A stretch of 64,000 bases of DNA, taken from the NCBI GenBank assembly GCA_028716365.1, contig JAQUPZ010000002.1, positions 248,001 through 312,000 on the forward strand. Direction: 5' to 3'. This stretch comes from Kiritimatiellia bacterium (GTDB lineage: Bacteria > Verrucomicrobiota > Kiritimatiellia > UBA8416 > YA12-FULL-48-11). The position numbers were made by a program, and so were the translations under genes. Positions within the stretch are counted from its first letter, which is position 1; each line of letters opens with the position of its first letter. Positions 1-7,955 of the stretch are shown in pieces. The notes beneath the pieces were generated by a model, which was not told the DNA's origin, ran no database searches, and was given only the letters and a program-made list of their open reading frames with translations.

Positions 1-795
1 GCGCTGGCCATCCTCCTGCATGAAGTCCCCAAAGGTAAGGTGGTCTTTCGTATCCTTTACTATCTACCGGCAGTCATATCGGGACTGGTGGTGATGCTTA
101 TGTGGAAGAACTTTTTCGAACCATCAGAACGCGGTCTCCTGAACCAGATAATTACCGGAATTCCTGCCGCGGGTTGGTATTCAACGGCCATTCTTATTAC
201 CGCCGTTTTCGCCGTATCGGCATATTTTAATGCGCGTAACGGACATTCAGTTGCTGCCTCCATTCTTGGTGTACTTACGGTGTTGAGTGCAGTTGGAACA
301 GTTGCCCTGATCGCATGGGGTCAGTTCCCCTTGAAGCCGCAACGCTGGCTTGAAAATCCTCACTGGGCCATGCCATGCATCATTCTGCCAACCATCTGGG
401 CCGGACTCGGTCCCGGCTGTCTTATATATCTGGCTGCCTTGAAAACAATTCCAGAGGACCTCTATGAAGCTGCCGACCTGGATGGCGCCGGTTTCTTCGG
501 CAAGATATGGCATGTCACGATACCTACAATCAGCGTATTGATCTTCATGAACTTTATCGGGGCGGTTATCAGTGCTTTCCGGGTTGCGGAATATATTCTG
601 GCAATGACAGGCGGTGGACCGGCCGGGAAGACACAAGTACTTGCTTTGAAAATATTTTACGATGCCTTCGTCCATCTGCGGTTCGGGTTTGCCACTGCTA
701 CAGCATGGATACTGGGCGCCATGCTCATCGGCTTTACCGTACTCCAGATGAAACGGCTGTCACGTGTCGAATTCAAGACTGCGGAGGGAAATTAA
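1..795 (+). CDS. Sugar ABC transporter permease, MalF/UgpA type (5' end missing)
   Basis: Inner-membrane permease of a carbohydrate ABC importer. The frame is open from base 1, so the N-terminus lies left of the window; the GTG at 40 is internal. The visible protein has several hydrophobic segments and the EAA loop that docks the ATPase (EAADLDGAGFFGKIWHVTIP, codons about 155-175), followed by the usual last membrane spans. Between the segment ending MWKNFF and the conserved core sit two extra hydrophobic stretches (ILITAVFAVSAYF and the following one), which lengthen the protein relative to ordinary MalF-like permeases. The stop at 793-795 is one base before the next permease's ATG, so the two are co-transcribed and probably form the heterodimeric channel. 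The binding protein is probably to the left, outside the window. Family assignment is secure; the sugar is unknown. Confidence 0.9.
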   Translation, partial: ALAILLHEVPKGKVVFRILYYLPAVISGLVVMLMWKNFFEPSERGLLNQIITGIPAAGWYSTAILITAVFAVSAYFNARNGHSVAASILGVLTVLSAVGTVALIAWGQFPLKPQRWLENPHWAMPCIILPTIWAGLGPGCLIYLAALKTIPEDLYEAADLDGAGFFGKIWHVTIPTISVLIFMNFIGAVISAFRVAEYILAMTGGGPAGKTQVLALKIFYDAFVHLRFGFATATAWILGAMLIGFTVLQMKRLSRVEFKTAEGN

Positions 796-796
796 A

Positions 797-2668
797 ATGT
801 CGTTGATCTCCAATGTCGGCAGGACCGCGCCATCGACCAGACTGCTTATCGCCGGAATTTATGCCTGTCTTGCTATTGGAGCAATAACCATGGTTTATCC
901 GTTCCTTCTGATGATATCGGGTTCATTTAAAAGCAACGTGGATAGAAACGATTTTGACGTTATCCCGGCCTTTTTCCATGATGATACCGTCCTCTACAGG
1001 AAGCATCTCGAATGCAAATACAATAACTCACTCACAAAATACTGTCCCGCCAATCAGATAAAGGCATATGAGTTCCGCCTCATCAATCCGCCGGAAAAAA
1101 CGGAAAAACAGAAAGTGACTGACTGGAAAGAATTTGAAACCTCGGCAAAAATCCCCGCAGGGTGGTATAACCTCGGCTACATGTTTCACACTGGAGACAG
1201 GTTGCTTCTCCAAAAAGAACGTGAATTTCGTGCAAAGGTCATGACCCTGGCCGGTAACAGCCTGGAAAAATTTAATTCCAAGTTCGACACTCATATCGAA
1301 AACTGGCTCGCAGTAGGACGCATCATTGAGCGACCCACTGAACGTCGATACCAGCTGGGTGAATCACCTCTTGAAGAAGAATTCTACCGTTTTAAGGCGG
1401 AACAACCCACGTGGTTCAGGTTTTATCCGAATCTTGATGGTTTATTCGTCCAGATATTCATCGAGCCCATTTATGGAAGAGATATCGGCGAATATAACAA
1501 GGCTCACGGCACCACATATAAGAATTACAATGAAATCATTCTTGCCCCTTCAGCGCCTGAAAACACGTTCGAAAAAAAAGACTGGGAACGTTTTGTCCGG
1601 GATGAACTCAATATGCAGTTTATCCGGATCAGCCCTGATGCCGGCGTTCTGTTCGCGAAGTTTCTGTCCGAACGCTACTCGGGGAATCTCGACCTGCTCA
1701 ACATTCGCTATAAAACAGCTTTCAAATCTTTTTCTGCTGTCCCCTACCCTCAGGACCTGCTGCACTCATCAAACCGGCTTGTTGACTGGTCTGAATTCGT
1801 ACGAGTTGTTCCCGTTGAACATATATCCGTTACAAGTCCCGAAATTGAATTTCGCCGTTTTCTTTGCAAAAAATACCGCAACCTTGAGACGTTGAACTAC
1901 GCCCACAATTCCGCCTATGGTTCATTTGACACCGTACCCATTCCGGCAAGAGAACTCGATTACGCTGATTTTCTCGTTCATAAGAAGGAAATCCGGTGTG
2001 AATTTATTGCTGCCAATTACAAACAGGTCATTGATTACATCTTCCTGCACGGCCGCGCTCTCATGAACACGGTCATCTACTGTCTATTGGCCGTCGTGTT
2101 TGCATTGACGGTCAATCCCATGGCCGCATACGCTCTCAGCAGGTTCAAACTCCCAAGCACTTACAAGATTCTGCTGTTCTGCATGGCAACCATGGCTTTC
2201 CCGCCTGCCGTGGCAATGATCCCGAATTTCCTGCTTTTAAAACATCTCGATCTGCTTAATACCTTCGCTGCATTGATACTTCCCGGAGTGGCAAACGGCT
2301 TCAATATATTCCTCCTGAAGGGCTTTTTCGATTCCCTGCCGCGGGAACTATACGAATCTGCGGAGATTGACGGCGCTGGAGAATGGACAATCTTCTGGCA
2401 CATCACAATGTCCCTTTCCCAGCCGATTCTTGCCGTACTCGCCCTCGGTGCATTCACTGCCGCATATGGCAATTTCATGTTTGCATTCATACTGTGCCCG
2501 GACGAAAAAATGTGGACGTTGATGGTGTTCTTGTATCAACTGCAAATCGGGGGTCACATGGGGCTTACCTTCGCAGCCCTGCTTGTAGCCGCAATTCCAA
2601 CTTTTATCGCATTCATTCTCTGCCAGAAGGTCATCATGCGGGGTATTGTGGTTCCGGTAGAGAAATAA
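797..2668 (+). CDS. Sugar ABC transporter permease, MalG type, with large extracytoplasmic insertion
   Basis: Second permease of the importer, 623 aa, more than twice the usual 270-300 aa. The ATG at 797 is chosen because GGAGGG lies ten bases upstream; an in-frame GTG at 764 inside the previous gene has no comparable site. TM1 spans about residues 14-42. The canonical MalG core resumes near residue 417 (HGRALMNT) and contains the EAA loop ESAEIDGAGEWTIFWHITMS near 518. Between them lie about 370 hydrophilic residues that must be extracytoplasmic by topology. This part contains repeated units of the pattern FL-x3-(K/R)Y-x5-LN-x2-Y-x-(T/S)A(F/Y)-x-SF-x2-VP-x-P, clearest near residues 295-330 and 355-390. 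They recall the KYGTIEALNKAW-type segment of GH42-like glycosidases. I infer a built-in substrate-interacting domain; its fold and role are unproven. Confidence 0.9.
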   Translation: MSLISNVGRTAPSTRLLIAGIYACLAIGAITMVYPFLLMISGSFKSNVDRNDFDVIPAFFHDDTVLYRKHLECKYNNSLTKYCPANQIKAYEFRLINPPEKTEKQKVTDWKEFETSAKIPAGWYNLGYMFHTGDRLLLQKEREFRAKVMTLAGNSLEKFNSKFDTHIENWLAVGRIIERPTERRYQLGESPLEEEFYRFKAEQPTWFRFYPNLDGLFVQIFIEPIYGRDIGEYNKAHGTTYKNYNEIILAPSAPENTFEKKDWERFVRDELNMQFIRISPDAGVLFAKFLSERYSGNLDLLNIRYKTAFKSFSAVPYPQDLLHSSNRLVDWSEFVRVVPVEHISVTSPEIEFRRFLCKKYRNLETLNYAHNSAYGSFDTVPIPARELDYADFLVHKKEIRCEFIAANYKQVIDYIFLHGRALMNTVIYCLLAVVFALTVNPMAAYALSRFKLPSTYKILLFCMATMAFPPAVAMIPNFLLLKHLDLLNTFAALILPGVANGFNIFLLKGFFDSLPRELYESAEIDGAGEWTIFWHITMSLSQPILAVLALGAFTAAYGNFMFAFILCPDEKMWTLMVFLYQLQIGGHMGLTFAALLVAAIPTFIAFILCQKVIMRGIVVPVEK

Positions 2669-2679
2669 TCAGAATTCGA

Positions 2680-2713
2680 CCGGCAGAATACCCGTATAGC
2701 GACATTCCGCCGG
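2680..2713. terminator. Possible hairpin between convergent genes
   Basis: Inverted repeat CCGGCAGAAT / ATTCCGCCGG (9 of 10 pairs, 14-nt loop) in the 74-bp gap between the converging permease and DUF1080 genes. No good T-run follows on either strand, so terminator function is only suggested by its position. Confidence 0.3.
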
Positions 2714-2742
2714 CATAATTACAAGACGAAACTGTTACCGCT

Positions 2743-4077
2743 TTATTCCAGGCGTTTGATGGAAATATTACGGAACAACACCGGATCGCTGTGACCGGCA
2801 AAACCAAACGCACCAGATGTACGGTCTTTGCCGGCATGCGGTTTATTCCCCATGATCTCGGTTACCTTGCTCACATCGCAATCAACAATAACGTTTCCAT
2901 TCAACTCAACTTTGATGGTTGAACCCTTGACGGTAACCTCCTGGTAATTCCATTCACCAACAGGCCGCTGATAACCGCGATGGCAAGCCACCACTCCATA
3001 TACTGAACCATGAAATTGGCGCGGGTCAAGTTTTGCATACCTTTCAGAACCATCATCGAGAACCTGTAATTCGCACATGCCTACATATGCCGTATCGCCA
3101 CTGCCGGGATAACGAATCGCAAGCCCGTTATTGCCGCCAGGCGACAATTTGATTTCCAGCCGTACGATGAAATCGGCAAATTCTTCTTTTGTGTATATGG
3201 TCCCGCCCTTCTTGGGTTTACATATTATCGCGCCATCCTGCACTTCGTAGTTCTCAAGCGGACCTTTCCAGCCTTCAAAATCCCTGCCATTGAATACCGG
3301 TTTGAAACCTTCCGGATCCTTGCCGCGTAAAATCTTGTTGGCTTCTTCGGAAGGAATTTCACGGACAAAAATATTACGCCAGCGGATTTCACCGCCATGC
3401 GTCTGGAGCTGGATCGGACCTGCTGTTGGAATCGGCATTTTGCGGTTGAAATAGTTCTCCATGATAGCATTATCAACCACAAGTTTATCATTCAACCAGA
3501 CTGTCGTACGACTGCCAACCTGGATGATACGGAAGTGATTCCACTCGCCGAACGGCTTGTCCATCAAGGCAAGAGGATCTTTGCCGGGTGCCCCCTTACT
3601 GTTGTTCCACAAACCACCGGACCCCTTGTCGGCACCGATCTTCCACTTGCCGCCCTTTTCGGTATAGTCCCATATCTGTACTTGTGGACAACCCTTCAGG
3701 TATATACCGCTGTCGGCCAGTGCAACGGTCTTGTAATCCACCATCAGTTCATAGTCACGGAACTGTTTTTCGGTGCTGAGATACAGGCCCTTGCCGTCAT
3801 TGACAAGTTCGCCATTCTGGACAGTCCAATGTTGCTTGATATCTTCAATGCTGGCGTCATGCTTCTTTTTGAATTCTTCAGGTGACAGGGCACTCCACTT
3901 TCGAGGATCTTCGGTACTTAGCCCCCACCAGCCGGTCAAGTCTTTGCCGTTAAATAACGCCGTAAACCCAGCCGGTGGATTATTGAGCGAACTGCCATCG
4001 GCACCGAACATAAGAGACGCTGACATCAGGACACCAGCAATTACGGCAACAGACGAGAGACGTTTAACAAGCTTCAT
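2743..4077 (-). CDS. Exported protein with two DUF1080 (3-keto-disaccharide hydrolase-like) domains
   Basis: 444 aa with a clear signal peptide (MKLVKRLSSVAVIAGVLMSA, cleavage near FGA-DG). Two tandem DUF1080/LamG-like jelly-roll domains follow, each opening with the family hallmark F-x-x-(L/V)-FNG-(K/R)-D-(L/F)-x-GW: FTALFNGKDLTGW near residue 38 and FKPVFNGRDFEGW near 258. Other family landmarks include NDGKG, SGIYL and EWNHFRI in domain 1, and GEWNYQEV in domain 2. DUF1080 proteins are abundant in PVC bacteria and Bacteroidota, and some members hydrolyse 3-keto-glycosides; that activity fits the neighbouring Gfo/Idh oxidoreductase, which could generate keto-sugars. Here the activity is inferred. 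It is the last gene of the exported block, 145 bp from its upstream neighbour, so it may have its own promoter. Confidence 0.88.
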   Translation of the reverse strand: MKLVKRLSSVAVIAGVLMSASLMFGADGSSLNNPPAGFTALFNGKDLTGWWGLSTEDPRKWSALSPEEFKKKHDASIEDIKQHWTVQNGELVNDGKGLYLSTEKQFRDYELMVDYKTVALADSGIYLKGCPQVQIWDYTEKGGKWKIGADKGSGGLWNNSKGAPGKDPLALMDKPFGEWNHFRIIQVGSRTTVWLNDKLVVDNAIMENYFNRKMPIPTAGPIQLQTHGGEIRWRNIFVREIPSEEANKILRGKDPEGFKPVFNGRDFEGWKGPLENYEVQDGAIICKPKKGGTIYTKEEFADFIVRLEIKLSPGGNNGLAIRYPGSGDTAYVGMCELQVLDDGSERYAKLDPRQFHGSVYGVVACHRGYQRPVGEWNYQEVTVKGSTIKVELNGNVIVDCDVSKVTEIMGNKPHAGKDRTSGAFGFAGHSDPVLFRNISIKRLE

Positions 4078-4222
4078 GTTTTGTTCTCCTAAGGTTAAAT
4101 GATAATGATGTTATCACGAAATTATGATTCGATCCATCAACTCGATTCGAGATAAACGGACCTTGTTCCTGATTAAACCATGGCAATAAATAACCATTTT
4201 ACGCAAGCGAAATCTTTCATGT

Positions 4223-6232
4223 TTATCGCTTGTCTTCCAGTAACAACAGCCACTGTGACGCGGCACTGATCAGATGTGCATAACCACCGGTATCGGAGAA
4301 GCGGTCCCAAACCACATTAGGCGGAAGAACGGTGTGCGCACCGATTCCAGTCGGAATATAGCCATAAGTTTTAAAAATTGCCTCCCATGTTCGCAAACCA
4401 CCACCAAGCTCAAATTCAAGCCTCCGCTTGACCTGTTTCTCACTGCTGGCAAGGCAGAAATTACGTATCACATCACCAACCTGTATCGAATAACGGCCGT
4501 ATTCGATGCCATTTGCCCATGGTCTCTGGTTCTTAACTGCAGTATACGGCAAATGTAAATATCTGATCTTGAAACCTTCACCTGCATGAACAATCTCGAA
4601 TTCCGCCAATAAAAGCTCATTTCGATCGTTCATGGCGCGTACAATTTGGTCCTTGTTTATCGTTATAATTACATAACTTCCCTGTGCATCCGGCCTGCTG
4701 AATATCTTGATTACCGCATCACTATTCTTACACTCACCTTCAATAACCAGCTTCATACTGTCACTGGCAAGACGTAATGTCATGTTGCCAAGCACAATAG
4801 GAGTCAAAGCATCTGCAGCATCCGGAAATTTCTCAGTCACCCGAATGTCATTAAAACAAACACGCATATCATTACTGAATTCGTGCCTGTATCGTTCTTC
4901 CCAAAGTCCCGGATTATTTCGTAATGCCTGTAACGCCCGGCCACAGCCAACCATGTTCTGCGGACCAAAACGCGAACCGATCGGACGTGGCCGTTTGAAT
5001 GGCCCTTTGCGATCAGACCGATAATCCACAGGCTTACCATCCATAAATTTATAAGGCGCAAGATCAAAAACATTGATCCCAGGCGGTGCCGGCTGGTCAT
5101 CGCTGTAAATCTGATATAGCAGAGGCAAGGTCAGAGAATCATAAATCAGGCGGAATGCAGATGGAGGTTCAAGCTTACCGTCTTTTGCCAAGCCGACATA
5201 ATAACGGTATTCCTGATCGTCAGCAAACCCGGGTATGATAACTGGTTCATTTGGTTTAAAGTCATAGAGGGCACGACGATAATCACTGCGCGCCGTTATC
5301 AATGATTTCCACGTTTCTGCAGGAAGTGATTTCCTTATCGTCTCATTTTCACTGGCAAGGGCAAGCGCAGCACGTACCGCAGGAATGCCCGGTGAACCGT
5401 GACGAGCACGGCATTCCTGCAGGTTTTTTGCCGCCTCGGCAACTTCCGCGGCGAGTTTTTTTTCTGAAGGATCGGTTGAATCTCTGAACAATGTAGCAGC
5501 CTGTTGAATCATTACCGCGAGGTCCTGTGCCATGTGACTGGATGATCCGTGCGAATAACCGCTGAGGCGTCGATCCGGGTTCGGTTTTCCGGCAAATTCA
5601 TTCCGGCCGGCAAAATTCACATGTTCGTCTTTGTCACGACGAGAAAGCATGTCAAGACTGACCGAGCCCCCATCATCCCACCAATACGGTACAAAACCCT
5701 TTTCCCGTCCCTGCAACAGCCATTCCTTACTTCCCTGCCAGCCGCGATCAGCACCGGGCTTTGCATCATTACGTTCGGATGTAAAAAGTTCATCAGAATG
5801 ATTCAGCATCTTGAGGTAAAATGGAAGCTGCCACTTCACGAGCATCTCTTTGTAGAACGGATCACCGGTGGCACGATACGCATTTACCATCGCCGCAGCA
5901 AACCATGCGCCATCGTGCATTGTATCCAGCCCCTCGCCCTGGATAAACTGGTCCACCTGCCCTTTACGTTCGACCCGGAAATACTCGTAAATCATTCCGC
6001 GCTGTTCGGAACCTGCTGTTCTCTTCATGTGATTCTCGAACACATATTGTGCCAGTTGTTTGATAAACGACCGCGTTTCCACCGCGGTCATGGGAGGCTG
6101 GAGGTAAGCCTGAGCCCATGCAGGATCGCGATCAGGATCAGCTACTTCTGCGGTTCGACCGGACACGATCTCCATCAATGCAAGAAGCAACATCAGGATC
6201 AAAGAAGATATTTTTCGCATGACCAGATTCAA
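4223..6232 (-). CDS. Exported protein of unknown function, 669 aa
   Basis: I do not recognise a characterised family. The protein has an N-terminal signal sequence (MRKISSLILMLLLALMEIVSG) and starts at 6232 or four codons later; neither has a good ribosome site. The first about 350 residues look all-helical, with Trp/Tyr-rich motifs (GLDTMHDGAWFAAAMVNAYR, WWDDGG, GYSHGSSSHMAQD) reminiscent of (alpha/alpha)6-barrel polysaccharide lyases and glycosidases. The rest looks beta-rich (VIITINKD, LLAEFEIVHAG, FELGGGLRTWEA), as in the C-terminal sandwich of such enzymes. It lies 38 bp behind the Gfo/Idh gene and is probably co-transcribed. A carbohydrate-active role is inferred from architecture and context only. 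Confidence 0.7.
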   Translation of the reverse strand: MNLVMRKISSLILMLLLALMEIVSGRTAEVADPDRDPAWAQAYLQPPMTAVETRSFIKQLAQYVFENHMKRTAGSEQRGMIYEYFRVERKGQVDQFIQGEGLDTMHDGAWFAAAMVNAYRATGDPFYKEMLVKWQLPFYLKMLNHSDELFTSERNDAKPGADRGWQGSKEWLLQGREKGFVPYWWDDGGSVSLDMLSRRDKDEHVNFAGRNEFAGKPNPDRRLSGYSHGSSSHMAQDLAVMIQQAATLFRDSTDPSEKKLAAEVAEAAKNLQECRARHGSPGIPAVRAALALASENETIRKSLPAETWKSLITARSDYRRALYDFKPNEPVIIPGFADDQEYRYYVGLAKDGKLEPPSAFRLIYDSLTLPLLYQIYSDDQPAPPGINVFDLAPYKFMDGKPVDYRSDRKGPFKRPRPIGSRFGPQNMVGCGRALQALRNNPGLWEERYRHEFSNDMRVCFNDIRVTEKFPDAADALTPIVLGNMTLRLASDSMKLVIEGECKNSDAVIKIFSRPDAQGSYVIITINKDQIVRAMNDRNELLLAEFEIVHAGEGFKIRYLHLPYTAVKNQRPWANGIEYGRYSIQVGDVIRNFCLASSEKQVKRRLEFELGGGLRTWEAIFKTYGYIPTGIGAHTVLPPNVVWDRFSDTGGYAHLISAASQWLLLLEDKR

Positions 6233-6270
6233 AATTTCGAATTACATCGAAACGTAATTTCCTGTGTGAA

Positions 6271-7614
6271 TCAGATTCTCCAGCCTTTCCGGTAGACATG
6301 CTGAATAAAGTCGTCGGCTTTCGGACAGTTTATCGCTTTCAGATTTTTGGCATCCCACTGAAATCTCGAACCAGAGCGATAGGCAACGTTGCCTAGAAGT
6401 ACCGTCTCGGTAAGCGCTCCTGAGTAATCAAAGTTACAGGTGGTCATCTGCGGATCACCGGCTTTACACGCCTCAATCCACTCCTTGTGATGGCCAACTG
6501 AATCTTTAATGAACGGTTGTGGCGGCACAAAATCTTTGAATTTATCTTCCGGCAATAATTTGCATCGACCGTAATCGGCAAGCAAATAACCTTTACTGCC
6601 TACAAACAGTACAGCGCTCTTCCAGGCCTTGTCACCTTTTGGCAGTAATTCTGCGTATTGCTGTGGCCATTTACCTCCATGATACCATGTCATTTTCACC
6701 GGTGGCTGTGAACCACGCGCAGGATATTCGTAACGAACAATCTGCCACGGTGCTGTACTGTCAGGGTGAACAGCCGGACCTTCTGCCTCAATTGCAAGCG
6801 GATCTTTCAGGTCAAGCGCCCAATACGGCAGGTCCATGTAATGACAGCCGAAGTCACCCAGCCCACCCTGACCAAATGCCCACCAATGCCGCCAACGGCC
6901 CGGGACATACTCAGGACTATAAGGCACAAACGGTACCGGCCCCACCCAGAGGTCGTAATGCAATTCCGGCGGTACCGGCGGTGTGTCACTTGGCGCATCC
7001 TTGCCACCATAACTGACCCCACACCAGACATGGACTTCGCCTACCGTACCGATGGCACCACTCTTCACCAGTTCAACCACTCGACGGTAGTTTGTCCCGG
7101 CATGAATCTGCGTACCGAGTTGAGTGACAAGCCCCATTTTTTTTGCCGTGTCTCGTACGATTCGACATTCGGAAACAGTCCGTGTAAGCGGTTTTTCGGA
7201 ATAGAGATGACGGCCACTGCGCAACGCCATTACACCTGCAACTGCATGCGTATGGTCCGGCGTCGAGACAACGACGGCGTCAATTCCTCGTTCATCGATA
7301 AGCCGACGGAAGTCTACAAACGTCTTCGCCTTCGGAAACTTCTGCGCAGCAGCAGCAAGAAGTTTATCATCCACATCGCAGAGAGCCACAATGTTTTCAC
7401 CCCCAACACCGGCAAGATTGGCACCGCCACGATGGGCAACACCAATTATGGCAATATCGAGTTTCTCGTTAGCCGAAAGACGCCGCGGCCGTGCGGTTTG
7501 ACAGCCTGCGAGCCAGACACCGGCAGTGGTTATGACCGACTGCTGAATAAACTGGCGACGCGTGAAATGAATTTTTCCAGCAGAGTTTTGAGATTGCCCG
7601 CTTAATGTTGTCAT
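6271..7614 (-). CDS. Tat-exported Gfo/Idh/MocA family oxidoreductase, probable lipoprotein
   Basis: 447 aa. The N-terminus has a twin-arginine motif (TRRQFIQQS, residues 18-26) followed by a lipobox (LAGC), so the folded enzyme is probably exported with cofactor and anchored as a lipoprotein. A Rossmann domain follows (IAIIGVAHRGG near residue 55, ALCDVD), then STPDHTHA and the family signature EKPLTRT near residue 140. The C-terminal GFO/IDH/MocA-like domain contains GGLGDFGCHYMDLPYWAL, a usual sequence for PVC members. The family oxidises or epimerises sugars using NAD(P), and exported members can make 3-keto-glycosides for DUF1080-type hydrolases. The start is fixed by a strong AGGAGG at 7621-7626. 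It heads a two-gene unit with the unknown gene ending at 4223. Family certain; substrate unknown. Confidence 0.93.
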   Translation of the reverse strand: MTTLSGQSQNSAGKIHFTRRQFIQQSVITTAGVWLAGCQTARPRRLSANEKLDIAIIGVAHRGGANLAGVGGENIVALCDVDDKLLAAAAQKFPKAKTFVDFRRLIDERGIDAVVVSTPDHTHAVAGVMALRSGRHLYSEKPLTRTVSECRIVRDTAKKMGLVTQLGTQIHAGTNYRRVVELVKSGAIGTVGEVHVWCGVSYGGKDAPSDTPPVPPELHYDLWVGPVPFVPYSPEYVPGRWRHWWAFGQGGLGDFGCHYMDLPYWALDLKDPLAIEAEGPAVHPDSTAPWQIVRYEYPARGSQPPVKMTWYHGGKWPQQYAELLPKGDKAWKSAVLFVGSKGYLLADYGRCKLLPEDKFKDFVPPQPFIKDSVGHHKEWIEACKAGDPQMTTCNFDYSGALTETVLLGNVAYRSGSRFQWDAKNLKAINCPKADDFIQHVYRKGWRI

Positions 7615-7943
7615 TATAGACCTCCTTGATACTAATTGGGCTGCGAGTCGATTAAATATGTTTTTAACAACTCAAAGTATTAACAATCAAGACATATAGC
7701 CCGTTTATTGTCCAGCGCGATCTTTGGCTGAAACTATATTCAGTAGTTATAATTAAATGGTTACGTATTTCGGCACAAATCTTTCGCGTGATATGACCTT
7801 CCCGGCGGCGTTGAAACAATCGATGGCACCAAAAGCGCCAACTAGAAGAAAGCCTGTCAGAGTGTTGGCCAACGAGTACGTGCGCCACCTTGGAATATAT
7901 CACCGCACATTCACCAAAAATTGCTATTTCCGGGTCGCCCCGA
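7615..7943. other. Intergenic region carrying dispersed repeats
   Basis: This 329-bp gap between the Gfo/Idh and DUF4838 genes has no convincing gene. It holds the Gfo/Idh ribosome site (7621-7626), repeat A (7738-7783) and the left part of palindromic repeat B (7923-7955). Both repeats recur in the same order and orientation at 31369-31617. No convincing promoter was identified. Confidence 0.6.
7738..7783 (+). repeat. Dispersed repeat A, copy 1 (46 bp)
   Basis: Matches 31369-31414 over 46 bp with seven differences and no gaps, and all seven are transitions. The last 17 bases (ATTTCGGCACAAATCTT, 7767-7783) begin a core continuing to TTTCGCGTGA at 7791. A diverged form of that core occurs in inverted orientation at 31778-31804. 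Confidence 0.8.
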
Positions 7944-7955
7944 CTATTCGGGGCG
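7923..7955 (+). repeat. Dispersed palindromic repeat B, copy 1 (33 bp)
   Basis: Contains CTATTTCCGGGT followed by a near-perfect hairpin with arms CGCCCCGA / TCGGGGCG and loop CTAT. Copy 2 at 31585-31617 is identical except for its first base and the loop, which is the exact reverse complement (ATAG). On the minus strand this copy provides the last codons and the TAG stop of the DUF4838 gene. Confidence 0.8.

Noticed and set aside
1326..1895. 189-codon frame inside the MalG-type permease
   Set aside because: It overlaps a continuous conserved-family gene in another frame; translation shows no motif.
5549..7605. Long plus-strand open frames (about 250-280 codons) opposite the unknown exported protein and the Gfo/Idh gene
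   Set aside because: They lie antisense to well-supported genes, have no ribosome site or family resemblance, and have unnatural composition.
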